Positions 1 through 7,857 of a stretch of 64,000 nt of DNA are shown here, piece after piece (the first letter of the stretch is position 1; each line of letters starts with the position of its first letter). Under the pieces are notes generated by a model that was not told where the DNA came from, did no database searches, and saw only the letters and a list, made by a program, of their open reading frames with translations. The stretch spans positions 1-64,000 of the forward strand of contig NZ_SPQM01000009.1 of NCBI RefSeq assembly GCF_004570345.1, given 5' to 3'. A program made the position numbers and the translations under genes. Source of the DNA: Blastococcus sp. CT_GayMR20 (GTDB lineage: Bacteria; Actinomycetota; Actinomycetes; Mycobacteriales; Geodermatophilaceae).

Positions 1-1080
1 CATCATGGCGTCCTTGAGGCCGTGCCGGGCGGCGTAGCGCTCCAGCTCGGTCCCGCCCGGAGCGCCCGTCCTCGTCGTCGGCACGCCGCTCTCCTCGGCG
101 AACGCGACCAGCCGGTCGGCGTCCGCCCGGTGCTCCATCGGCAGCAGTGCGACGGGGGCTTCGCCCTCGCGGCTGCGGCTCAGGGTGGGGACGGCGTCGT
201 CGTCCTCACCGAAGAGGACGAGCTCGGCGTCCGCGGCCCGGAAGGCACCGCGGACGGCGGTCAGGAAGTCGGTGAGCGCGGTGGGGGCGTCGTCGCTGGT
301 GTAGAGCAGTGACGTGACCTCGTGCAGGAGGCGCAGGTTGTTCTGCTGCTCGCGGGCCTTGGCGTAGGCCCGGTAGGCGGAGATGAGCAGCACCGACGGC
401 AGCGCGAGCAGGATGAGCGAGGCCGGGTTCTGCATGGCGATCTGGGCGGCGAGGAGCCCGAACGCGGCCATCGCGAGAGCGAAGGGCATCGAGAGGGCGA
501 GCATGCGCGGGAGCGCCCGCAGGCCCAGGTAGCCCTGCGAGAGGCTGATCGCGGCGAAGATGCACAGCCCGGCGGCGAGCGTGCTGACGGCCACGGCCGC
601 GAGGCCGGCGACCCAGTTCCAGGCGCCCGAGAGCGCGGCGTCCTGCGAGATGGCGGCGAAGAGGATGGTCGCGAGGCACCCGCTCAGCGCGAACTGGGCG
701 AGGTTGAACGCGAGCTTGAGGCCGGACTGGCGGCGGTGCAGCACCAGCGCGAGGGCGGCCCCGGCCAGCTGCGCGGTGATCAGCTGGGCCGGTGCGATGA
801 GGTACAGACCGGCGACGAGCACGAGATCGGCCAGCGAGAAGGAGTGGGAGTCCTTCTGCAGCTGGATGTGCACGACGAGCAGCTCACCGGCCGCGAACGC
901 CACCACCCAGACCAGCCAGGGCAGGGTGAACCCACCCTCGAGGCGGGGAAGGTCACGGACCACGAGGACGTACAGCGCGGCCGCGACCGCCGCCACGACC
1001 GTGACCAGCAGGCCGATGCGCCGGGTCGTGGTCAGCCACGACGGGCGCGCGGCAGCCGACACCTGCGGCATCGCCGACAT
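1..1080 (-). CDS. Membrane protein with GAF-like sensor region, C-terminus outside window
   Basis: Reads from ATG at 1080 leftwards without a stop to the window edge, at least 360 residues. The N-terminal 230 or so residues hold about seven hydrophobic segments (for example GLLVTVVAAVAAALYVLVV near residue 22). A linker of the type AYAKAREQQNNLRLLHEV then leads into a soluble region resembling a GAF domain. This layout is common in actinobacterial membrane-bound GGDEF/EAL (cyclic-di-GMP) proteins, so such an output domain may follow beyond base 1; that is inference. A second in-frame ATG lies at 1071. The product class (membrane sensor) is fairly safe, the output is unknown. Confidence 0.7.
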   Translation of the reverse strand, partial: MSAMPQVSAAARPSWLTTTRRIGLLVTVVAAVAAALYVLVVRDLPRLEGGFTLPWLVWVVAFAAGELLVVHIQLQKDSHSFSLADLVLVAGLYLIAPAQLITAQLAGAALALVLHRRQSGLKLAFNLAQFALSGCLATILFAAISQDAALSGAWNWVAGLAAVAVSTLAAGLCIFAAISLSQGYLGLRALPRMLALSMPFALAMAAFGLLAAQIAMQNPASLILLALPSVLLISAYRAYAKAREQQNNLRLLHEVTSLLYTSDDAPTALTDFLTAVRGAFRAADAELVLFGEDDDAVPTLSRSREGEAPVALLPMEHRADADRLVAFAEESGVPTTRTGAPGGTELERYAARHGLKDAMM

Positions 1081-1211
1081 CCCGGTCTCCTCTCCGTGCT
1101 GCTACGCCCCGTGCGTCAACGGGGTCATCGGCACGGGCTCGACGAAGCTGTAGCGACTCAAGTCAGAACCCGACCATCAGGGGGGAGGCCCGGGTTCCGG
1201 GCGCCGCCGGG

Positions 1212-1364
1212 TCACGAGCCGGCGCGGTCGCCCCGGCTCCCCGTGCCGGGCGCGGGCGGAACGGTCAGCACGCCCCGGGACCGCAGCCGGGCAGGGAGGC
1301 GTCGGCTCCCGGTGGAAGGCGACGCCCACGGGGCGGCGCTGTGGTGGTTGTCGTTGCGGGTCAT
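1212..1364 (-). CDS. Possible 50-aa small protein
   Basis: Short minus-strand frame, ATG at 1364, with a GGAG-like ribosome site about 7 nt upstream, TGA at 1212. Ser/Arg/Pro/Gly-rich, no recognisable domain. It lies in the 386-bp gap between the sensor gene (start 1080) and phaZ (stop 1467), which otherwise shows nothing clear. It may be spurious in such GC-rich DNA. Confidence 0.25.
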   Translation of the reverse strand: MTRNDNHHSAAPWASPSTGSRRLPARLRSRGVLTVPPAPGTGSRGDRAGS

Positions 1365-1466
1365 CGCGCACTCCGTTGCTCGGGAACTGCTGCGAGCATC
1401 GCCGGGGGGTCTGACATTCCGCTCCGGCGGACCTGTGAAGACGCTGCGACGGGTTCCCGACCTCTG

Positions 1467-2309
1467 TCAGGCGTCCAGGAAGTCCTCGATGACCGGTGCC
1501 AGCTCGGCAGCCTCCGTGACCAGCGCGATGTGCCCGCCCTCGTAGACGTGCAGGCGGGCGTCGGGCAGGAGCCGCGCCATCATGCGCGCGTTGACCAGCG
1601 GGACGATCGGGTCGTCGTCCCCGGCCACGATGAGCGTCGGCTGCCGGATCAGCTTGAGGAACGGCAGGCTGCTCCAGCCGGTGCTGGCGGCCAGCTGGTA
1701 GTAGTACCCCCGCCGCGGACCGAGGCGGGTCGCGGAGTGCAGGACCTGCGCCGCGCGCTCGGGGTGGGTGCGCATCGTGCCGCCGTAGATCTCCCCGGCG
1801 ATGCTGCGGGCGTAGTCGGGGTCCCGGTGCCGTCTCGGGGTCAGCATGCGCGCCAGCACCCTCGGGTTGGCCGGGACCATCAGCGAGCCTGTCGCGGTCG
1901 CCGCGAGGACGAGCCGCCGGCACCGGTTCCGGTGCTGGGCGGCGAAGTGCTGGGCCAGGCCGCCGCCCCAGGACAGACCGAGGACGTCGACCGGCGCGTC
2001 GAAACCCAGCCGGGTCAGCGCACGGGCGACCACCGGGCTGAAGGTGGCCAGGTTGTAGGGGACGACGGGCCGCGGCGATCCGCCCACGCCGGGGACGTCG
2101 AACCGGATCACCGTGCGCCGGCGGTCGAGGGCGTCCACGAACGGCTGCAGGACCTCGAGGCTCGCCCCGATCCCGTTCATCAGCAGGAAAGGCGGAAGGG
2201 ACTCGTCCGTTCCGGGGCGCACGGCCACCCGGAGCGTCCGGCGACCCGCCGTCACGGTGCGGACGTACGCCGCCCCACCGACGGGAACCCGGCTACTTGT
2301 CGAAGACAT
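1467..2309 (-). CDS. phaZ: Intracellular poly(3-hydroxyalkanoate) depolymerase, alpha/beta hydrolase
   Basis: 280-aa alpha/beta hydrolase closely resembling Pseudomonas-type PhaZ, which releases hydroxyacyl monomers from storage granules. Visible family marks: NGIGA (oxyanion region), FDVPGVGGS, nucleophile elbow GLSWGGG (Ser), AGDDDPIVP with the acid residue, and a late EGGH His. The chosen ATG at 2309 lies inside the 3' end of phaC (17-bp overlap), implying translational coupling; an upstream in-frame ATG at 2348 would add 13 residues lying wholly within phaC and is less likely. Together with phaC it forms a synthesis/mobilisation pair for PHA. Confidence 0.88.
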   Translation of the reverse strand: MSSTSSRVPVGGAAYVRTVTAGRRTLRVAVRPGTDESLPPFLLMNGIGASLEVLQPFVDALDRRRTVIRFDVPGVGGSPRPVVPYNLATFSPVVARALTRLGFDAPVDVLGLSWGGGLAQHFAAQHRNRCRRLVLAATATGSLMVPANPRVLARMLTPRRHRDPDYARSIAGEIYGGTMRTHPERAAQVLHSATRLGPRRGYYYQLAASTGWSSLPFLKLIRQPTLIVAGDDDPIVPLVNARMMARLLPDARLHVYEGGHIALVTEAAELAPVIEDFLDA

Positions 2310-4056
2310 AGGTGCCGGGCGCCTCGGCCAGCTGCTCCAGGTCTCCACCGAGCTTCTCCGGCGCGGGCACCTCCTCGCCCGACCGTTCGCCCAGCCACGT
2401 CATGTAGTCCGGCCACCACGAGCCCTGGACGGTCTCGGCCTGCGCCATCCACTCCTTCGGGTCCTCGGGCGTATCGCCCGCGACCTGGAAGGTGGACTTG
2501 GGGTTGCCCGGCGGGTTGACCAGCGAGGCGATGTGCCCGCTGGTGGACAGGATGAACCGGCTGTCCCCGCCGAGCAGCTGGGTCGAGCGGTAGCAGGCTT
2601 GCCACGGGCACAGGTGGTCGGCGATGCCGGCGGTGACGTAGGAGTCGACCGTGACGGTGGACAGGTCCACCGGCGTCCCGAGCATCGACGCCTTGCCGGG
2701 CCGGGTGAGGGCGTTGCCGATCGCGATGTCGATGAAGTCGCGGTGCAGCGCGGCGCTCATCCGGGTGGTGTCGGCGTTCCAGAACAGGATGTCGAAGTTC
2801 GGCGGCTTCTTGCCCTGCAGGTAGTTGTTGACCCAGTAGTTCCACACCAGGTCGTTGGGCCGCAGCCACGCGAAGACCTCGGCCAGCCCGGCGCCGTCCA
2901 GATAGCCCTTCTTGCGCGACTTCTCCGTCGCGGCCCTGATCGACTCCTCGTCCATGAGAGCCGAGACGGTGCCGGCCCGTTCCCAGTCCAGGACGGTGAC
3001 GGCGAGGCTGAGCGCGGTCACCCGGTCCAGGCCGCCGGTCGCGGCGAGGTGGGCCAGGGTCATCGAGGTGATGATCCCGCCCGAGCAGAACGCCTGGAGG
3101 GCGACCTTCTCCTGGCCCGTGACGCGCTCGACGGCGTCCATCGCGTCGAGGATGGCCTGGCCGTAGGCGTCCAGACCCCAGTCGGCGTGGCGCTCGTCGG
3201 GATTGCGCCACGACATCATGAAGACCTGCTGGCCGCTGGCCACGTAGTGCTCGATGATGCTGCGCCCCGGCGCGAGGTCGGCGATGTAGAACTTGTTGAT
3301 CGTCGGCGGCACCATCAGCAGCGGCACCGCCCGGACGGTCTCCGTCGTCGGCCGGTACTGGATCAGCTCGAAGACCTCGGTGCGGAAGACCACGGCCCCC
3401 GGCGTGGCCGCGAGGTCCTCGCCGACGGTGAACGCGTCCGGGTCGATCATCGACGGCACCCGCGGCGGTGTCGCCAGGTCGGACACGAACTGCTTCAGCC
3501 CCCGGACGGCGCTCCTGCCTCCGGTGTCGATCGCAGCCTTCAGGGACAGCGGGTTGACGACCGGCACGTTGCTGGGGGCCAGGGCGTCGACCAGGTTCGT
3601 CGCGGTGAAGCGGATCCGCTCGTCGTCCTGCCAGTCGAGTTCTGCGTCGTCGATCAGCTCCCACGCGGTCCGTGCGGTGGCCAGGTGCAGCTGCATGGCC
3701 CGCCGCAGCAGCCCGTTGCCCGCCCAGGCGGGGTCGGCGAACCGCTTGTCCTTCTTGCCGGGGGCCAGCTCCGAGCTCCCGGCTGCGATCTTCGCGACCT
3801 CCCGGGCCAGCTCGGTGGCCCGGGACGCCACCGTGCCGGGCTGCCTGGCGAGCGCGGAGCCGAAGCGCAGCGCCGTCCCGGCGGGGGGGACGAGCCGGCG
3901 CAGCGGTCCGCGAGCGGCGTCGACGAGGACCATGTCCAGCCCCATGACGGCCTCGGCCGCCTCCTCCGGCGGATCGGCCGGACGGCCCGCCGGGCGGTCG
4001 GTCGGCGCACTGCGCGAGCGTCTCGTCGAGTCGCGGTCGGTCGCGGGCTGGGCCAT
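2293..4056 (-). CDS. phaC: Poly(3-hydroxyalkanoate) synthase
   Basis: 587-aa PHA synthase, which polymerises (R)-3-hydroxyacyl-CoA on granule surfaces. An N-terminal PhaC domain (roughly residues 100-270) precedes an alpha/beta hydrolase core. The catalytic triad can be placed: nucleophile Cys324 in AFCSGG, Asp480 in GIADHLCPW and His508 in SGHIASLVN. The lipase-like box normally reads GxCxG; the first glycine is Ala here. The length fits class I/II synthases that work without PhaE or PhaR; no phasin or partner subunit is adjacent. First gene of the phaC-phaZ transcription unit; 158 bp upstream are non-coding. Confidence 0.92.
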   Translation of the reverse strand: MAQPATDRDSTRRSRSAPTDRPAGRPADPPEEAAEAVMGLDMVLVDAARGPLRRLVPPAGTALRFGSALARQPGTVASRATELAREVAKIAAGSSELAPGKKDKRFADPAWAGNGLLRRAMQLHLATARTAWELIDDAELDWQDDERIRFTATNLVDALAPSNVPVVNPLSLKAAIDTGGRSAVRGLKQFVSDLATPPRVPSMIDPDAFTVGEDLAATPGAVVFRTEVFELIQYRPTTETVRAVPLLMVPPTINKFYIADLAPGRSIIEHYVASGQQVFMMSWRNPDERHADWGLDAYGQAILDAMDAVERVTGQEKVALQAFCSGGIITSMTLAHLAATGGLDRVTALSLAVTVLDWERAGTVSALMDEESIRAATEKSRKKGYLDGAGLAEVFAWLRPNDLVWNYWVNNYLQGKKPPNFDILFWNADTTRMSAALHRDFIDIAIGNALTRPGKASMLGTPVDLSTVTVDSYVTAGIADHLCPWQACYRSTQLLGGDSRFILSTSGHIASLVNPPGNPKSTFQVAGDTPEDPKEWMAQAETVQGSWWPDYMTWLGERSGEEVPAPEKLGGDLEQLAEAPGTYVFDK

Positions 4057-4214
4057 GGGCGGGTCTCCTCGGGGCGCGCTGCGCTGCGCTGCCGCGGAGG
4101 AACCCGGAGGGTGCGCCGCTTCCCCCGGGCGCAGATGTGACCCCGATTACTCAACCACAGCTCCAGGGGACCGGCAGGGCGACCGAGGTGCCGCTCAGCC
4201 GCCCCCGGGAGGGG

Positions 4215-4787
4215 TCAGCGCGCGTACTCCGGGCAGATGTTCGTGAGTGCCAGCTGCACGAAGTTGGCGGCCTCGGCGTCGGTCGCCCCGGCGAACGTCA
4301 GGGCGCGGGTCACGTCCTCGGGGGTCGCGCCGTAGGACATCTCGTTGCAGACGTCCCGGGCCATCTTCAGCTTCTGCGCGTCGTCGACGGGCGGGGCGAG
4401 CCCGGAGTCGGTGACCTCGTCGAGGAACGTCTGCGGGGCCGCCGTCTGGGCCGGTGCTCCGGCGGTGGTGGAGGCGGCCGGAGTTCCGGTGCCGGCCTGC
4501 TCGGCCGGCGCCTCGGCCGCCACGGACGGCGGCGCGGGGGTCGTGGCGGCCGGCGCCTCGGCCGAGGGCGTGGGGGACGTCTCGACGGACGGCGCAGCGG
4601 AGGAGGGCGCGGTCGTCGAGGAGCTCGACCCGGCCGCCTCGGTGCCGCCTGGGCGGGCCATGGCGTACCACGCGCCGAACGCGACGAGCACGGCGGCGAC
4701 GGCGGCCACGATCAGCACGCGCTCCAGCGCCTTGGAACCGAGGGCGCCGGACAGGCCCGTGCGGCGCTTGGTCGTCTTCGCGGTCAT
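4215..4787 (-). CDS. Membrane-anchored DUF732-type protein
   Basis: 190 aa from ATG at 4787 (an earlier ATG at 4883 would add 32 unlikely residues). A basic N-terminus and one hydrophobic helix (VLIVAAVAAVLVAFGAWYAM) precede a long Ser/Thr/Ala/Pro-rich linker. The C-terminal domain of about 75 aa has two cysteines (ARDVCNEM, LTNICPEY) and FLDEVTDSG, typical of DUF732, a small actinobacterial exported domain of unknown function. Probably faces the cell exterior. It stands alone, 158 bp from phaC. Confidence 0.75.
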   Translation of the reverse strand: MTAKTTKRRTGLSGALGSKALERVLIVAAVAAVLVAFGAWYAMARPGGTEAAGSSSSTTAPSSAAPSVETSPTPSAEAPAATTPAPPSVAAEAPAEQAGTGTPAASTTAGAPAQTAAPQTFLDEVTDSGLAPPVDDAQKLKMARDVCNEMSYGATPEDVTRALTFAGATDAEAANFVQLALTNICPEYAR

Positions 4788-4911
4788 GCGTACTGCTCCG
4801 TCCTGGTCCGGCCCCGTCGGCCGGCTTCGATGTCCCATCGGCAGATCCGCCGCGGGATCCAGGCGTTCCAGGGCGGCTCTCACCCGTCCGGGTGCATCGT
4901 GGACGCCTGGG

Positions 4912-5559
4912 TCAGGACGTCGACGCGGCCGGGTCGCGCCGGTGACGGATCGCCATCAGGAGCGCCGGCCAGCCCAGCGCCAGGCCGGCACCGAGCAGCG
5001 CGCCGGCGAGGGTGTCGGAGAACCAGTGCGCCCGCAGGTAGACCCGGGAGAGCGCCATGACCGCGGTGAACTCCACCGCGTAGACCTCCCACCGCCAGCG
5101 CTGGCGACCGGGACTGGCGAGCACCAGCACCAGCCCGACGGCCGTCACCGCCGTCGCGATCGCGTGACCGGACGGGAACGCCGCCCCCGACGTCTCGATC
5201 AGTGCCAGCGGTGGACGCGGCCGGCCGATCGCGGCCTTCATCGTGCCGATCAGCACCTCGCTGGTGACGACGGCGAGGGCGAACGCCGCCAGGCGCAGCC
5301 AGTGCCGCCGCCAGGCGAGCAGGAGGAGGGCGGCCACCCGCAGCGGCCAGTTGACCATCCCGCTCCCCACCAGAGAGAACACCTTGGCCAGCGCGGTCAC
5401 GGGGTCGTTCTCCACGACCCCGGCGAACCGCCACACCGCGTCGTCCACGAACTGGACGGCCGGACGCGTCGCCGGCAGGACGTACAGCAGGGTCACCACC
5501 AGGGCGCCGACCAGCAGGCAGACACTCACCAGGAGGCCGCGACGGTTGTCGACGAGCAT
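4912..5559 (-). CDS. PAP2-family membrane phosphatase
   Basis: 215-aa integral membrane phosphatase of the phosphatidic acid phosphatase 2 family, which dephosphorylates lipid phosphates or pyrophosphates on the outer membrane leaflet. All three signature motifs are present: KAAIGRPRPP, FPSGHA and SRVYLRAHWFSD, so it should be active. About five to six hydrophobic segments. The ATG at 5559 overlaps the stop of the preceding PAP2 gene by one base (TGATG), so it is the last gene of a coupled five-gene operon reading right to left. The substrate is not deducible; undecaprenyl pyrophosphate is one option. Confidence 0.85.
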   Translation of the reverse strand: MLVDNRRGLLVSVCLLVGALVVTLLYVLPATRPAVQFVDDAVWRFAGVVENDPVTALAKVFSLVGSGMVNWPLRVAALLLLAWRRHWLRLAAFALAVVTSEVLIGTMKAAIGRPRPPLALIETSGAAFPSGHAIATAVTAVGLVLVLASPGRQRWRWEVYAVEFTAVMALSRVYLRAHWFSDTLAGALLGAGLALGWPALLMAIRHRRDPAASTS

Positions 5560-6182
5560 CAGGCCGGACGCCCCAGCGCCAGGCGGACGACGCCGGCGAC
5601 GGCGAGCCCCAGTCCGGCCCCGCCGACCACGTCGAGCGGCAGGTGGGCGGCGACGTATACCCGGGTGAGGCAGACCGCGGTGACACCGACGGCCACTGCG
5701 ATCCGGCCGCGCCTGCCCAGCCACGGCCAGGCGACGGCGGCGAGGGCAGCCAGCGTCGCCGCGTGCCCGGACACGAAGCCCCGGCCGACGGCGTCGGCCC
5801 CGCGGAGCACCACCTCGTCCAGCAGCGCGTCGGGCCGGCCGCGCGTCACGATGCCCTTCACCACCTTGGCCAGCACGTACGTCGCGCCACCGGCGAGCAG
5901 CAGTTCTCCGGCCAGTCGCCACCGGTGCCGCGCGGCCGCGAGGAGGGCGGAGGCCGGCACGACGAGCACGTTGCCGAGCTGCATGACGGGCCAGACGAGC
6001 ACGAAGGGCAGCACCGTGGTCCCGTTCAGCACGCGGAAGACCGCCGCCTCGAGCTCACCCACGTGGTGGCGGTCGATCGGCAGGGCGGCGAGGACGAGCA
6101 CGGCGGAGCCGGCGACCACGAGCGCCAGGTCCGGCCAGCCGCGCGTGACGGGGATGGGGCGGGTGGGCGCCTGCGTGCTCAC
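5559..6182 (-). CDS. PAP2-family membrane phosphatase (second)
   Basis: 207 aa starting at GTG 6182. Motifs KGIVTRGRPD, FVSGHAA (the first Pro of PSGH is Val) and TRVYVAAHLPLD identify PAP2. Multiple membrane helices. The start overlaps the stop of the YbhN-like gene by 4 bp and its own stop overlaps the next PAP2 start by 1 bp. Two unlike PAP2 enzymes in a row suggest different lipid-phosphate substrates or successive steps; this is inference. Confidence 0.82.
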   Translation of the reverse strand: MSTQAPTRPIPVTRGWPDLALVVAGSAVLVLAALPIDRHHVGELEAAVFRVLNGTTVLPFVLVWPVMQLGNVLVVPASALLAAARHRWRLAGELLLAGGATYVLAKVVKGIVTRGRPDALLDEVVLRGADAVGRGFVSGHAATLAALAAVAWPWLGRRGRIAVAVGVTAVCLTRVYVAAHLPLDVVGGAGLGLAVAGVVRLALGRPA

Positions 6183-7279
6183 ACCGTCTCCGGCACCAGC
6201 TCGGTCCGGGGGGCAGAGTTCGGCTCCCGCCGCCAGGACCGGTTGCGCCGCCAGAAGATGTACGTCGCCAGGCCGATCGGGATCGGCAGCACGTAGGTGA
6301 GCGCCCGGAACAGCAGCACGGCGGCCGCGACCAGCGCCCGCGGTCCGCCGGCCGTCGAGAGTCCGGTGATGAGTGCGAGCTCGATGACGCCGAGCCCGCC
6401 GGGCGTGAAGGGGATGGCCGTCAGCAGCCGGGCGAAGGCGAAGACCGCGAGCGCCTCGGCCAAGCTGACCTCCTCGGGGCCCACCCCGACGAAGCGCAGC
6501 GCCAGCAGCAGGACGGCGAACAGCGAGAGGTGGCTGACGACCGTGGCGAGGGTGATCCAGTGCCACCGGGCCCGCAGCAGCAGCACGGTGCGCTCGCGGA
6601 ACTTCGTGGTCGCCCGGTCCCAACCCGACACCGGCCCCTTGCCGAACGGCCGCAGTACCGCCGACGCGATCTTGCCGAAGGCGGTGCCGAGCCGGGCGGC
6701 GGCCGCCCGGCTGCGCAGGAGCATGCCGAGGAGGACGACGGCGACCACGAGGGCGGCCACGCCGACCGCTCCGGCGACGAGCCGTCCGGTCGTCGGGGTC
6801 GCGGTGAAGGCCAGCAGGACCAGGGCGAGCACGGGCAGGCCGAGCTTCGCGAAGTTGTTCCAGAGCCCGGAGACCAGCAGGGAGACAGACGTCCGGGAGC
6901 GGGAGAAGCCCCAGGAGGAGTTCATGGCATAGGTGAGGCCGAGGGAGATGGCCGCGCCGCCGATCACGGTGTTCGAGACCGCCGTCGACGTCTCGGTCGA
7001 CACCGTGGCCTGCCCCAGGGTCATGCCGGGCGTCGTCGCGACCATGACGAACTGGTAGGTGGCCAGGTTCCACACCGCTGCGAGGAGCAGGATCGTCACC
7101 TCGAGCCAGCTCAGGGCGCGGACCGAGGCCCACACGTCGGAGAGGCTGGTGAACTGCGGCAGGAACCAGACGAACACGCCGGCGACCAGCGCGACCGACA
7201 GCAGAGGTCCCAGCAGGCGCCGCCACAAGGGCTTGCGGGCGTGCCCGGCCTCCGCCGTCCGGGGCTCGACGGCGGTCAC
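6179..7279 (-). CDS. YbhN/UPF0104-type multi-helix membrane protein (LPG synthase TM-like)
   Basis: 366 aa from GTG 7279. About eight hydrophobic helices with family-typical stretches such as FTPGGLGVIE near residue 290 and GGAAISLGLTYAMN. This family resembles the flippase half of lysyl-phosphatidylglycerol synthase MprF and is proposed to move or bind lipids; there is no aminoacyl-transferase domain here. The 4-bp GTGA overlaps on both sides place it in the middle of the coupled operon with PAP2 enzymes and a lipid-kinase-like fusion, supporting a role in lipid-linked intermediate transport. Confidence 0.8.
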   Translation of the reverse strand: MTAVEPRTAEAGHARKPLWRRLLGPLLSVALVAGVFVWFLPQFTSLSDVWASVRALSWLEVTILLLAAVWNLATYQFVMVATTPGMTLGQATVSTETSTAVSNTVIGGAAISLGLTYAMNSSWGFSRSRTSVSLLVSGLWNNFAKLGLPVLALVLLAFTATPTTGRLVAGAVGVAALVVAVVLLGMLLRSRAAAARLGTAFGKIASAVLRPFGKGPVSGWDRATTKFRERTVLLLRARWHWITLATVVSHLSLFAVLLLALRFVGVGPEEVSLAEALAVFAFARLLTAIPFTPGGLGVIELALITGLSTAGGPRALVAAAVLLFRALTYVLPIPIGLATYIFWRRNRSWRREPNSAPRTELVPETV

Positions 7280-7857
7280 GGGTCCAGCTCCAGCCGACCG
7301 TCGCTCTCCTCCCGCACGAGCTCCCGCAGGTCGTCCCGGCTGACCGTGCCCAGGCCCTGCGTGGCGATGGCGAGGGGTTCGGACCGGTCCTCGCCGGAGA
7401 TCGAGAACAGCACGGTGATGCAGCCCCCCTCGAACAGGTAGAAACGCCGGCCGACGAACAGCGGGCTGACCTGCGTCACCCGCTCCATCCGGCGCATGTC
7501 CTGCCGGTCGCTGGGGATCTCGCTGGCCCCTGAGGTGTCGCACGACTCGGTCAGCTGCACCTCGATCGCGTGGACCCCGTGCCGGTCGGAGTCCAGCCAG
7601 AACGCCGCCGAGTCGCTGTCGGCCTCCATGTCCGCGAAGTGCCAGCCCAGCGGCATGCCCTCCAGGCAGGGGACCCAGGCGGCGCTCGGAACCGACTGGG
7701 CCATGAGGACCACACCGTTGGCCGGGGTGCCCTCGTCGCCCTCCTTGCAGGCCACCAGGTCACTGCCCAGGGATGCCACCCGGATGCAACCGGTGAGCAG
7801 CACGGGCCCGAGCAGCACGGTCGGCAGCGCCGCCCACCGTCGGCCGGCCCGCCTCAC
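7276..7857 (-). CDS. Predicted lipoprotein of unknown function
   Basis: 193 aa from GTG 7857, which overlaps the upstream stop by 4 bp (GTGA). The signal peptide ends in a lipobox LLTGC, so the mature protein is probably lipid-anchored outside the membrane. The rest has no domain I recognise; it contains a few cysteines (ACKEGD, PCLEG, ESCDT, GGCIT) that could pair. Encoded between the PAP2-kinase fusion and the YbhN-like gene, so it may be an accessory of that membrane system. Confidence 0.65.
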   Translation of the reverse strand: MRRAGRRWAALPTVLLGPVLLTGCIRVASLGSDLVACKEGDEGTPANGVVLMAQSVPSAAWVPCLEGMPLGWHFADMEADSDSAAFWLDSDRHGVHAIEVQLTESCDTSGASEIPSDRQDMRRMERVTQVSPLFVGRRFYLFEGGCITVLFSISGEDRSEPLAIATQGLGTVSRDDLRELVREESDGRLELDP

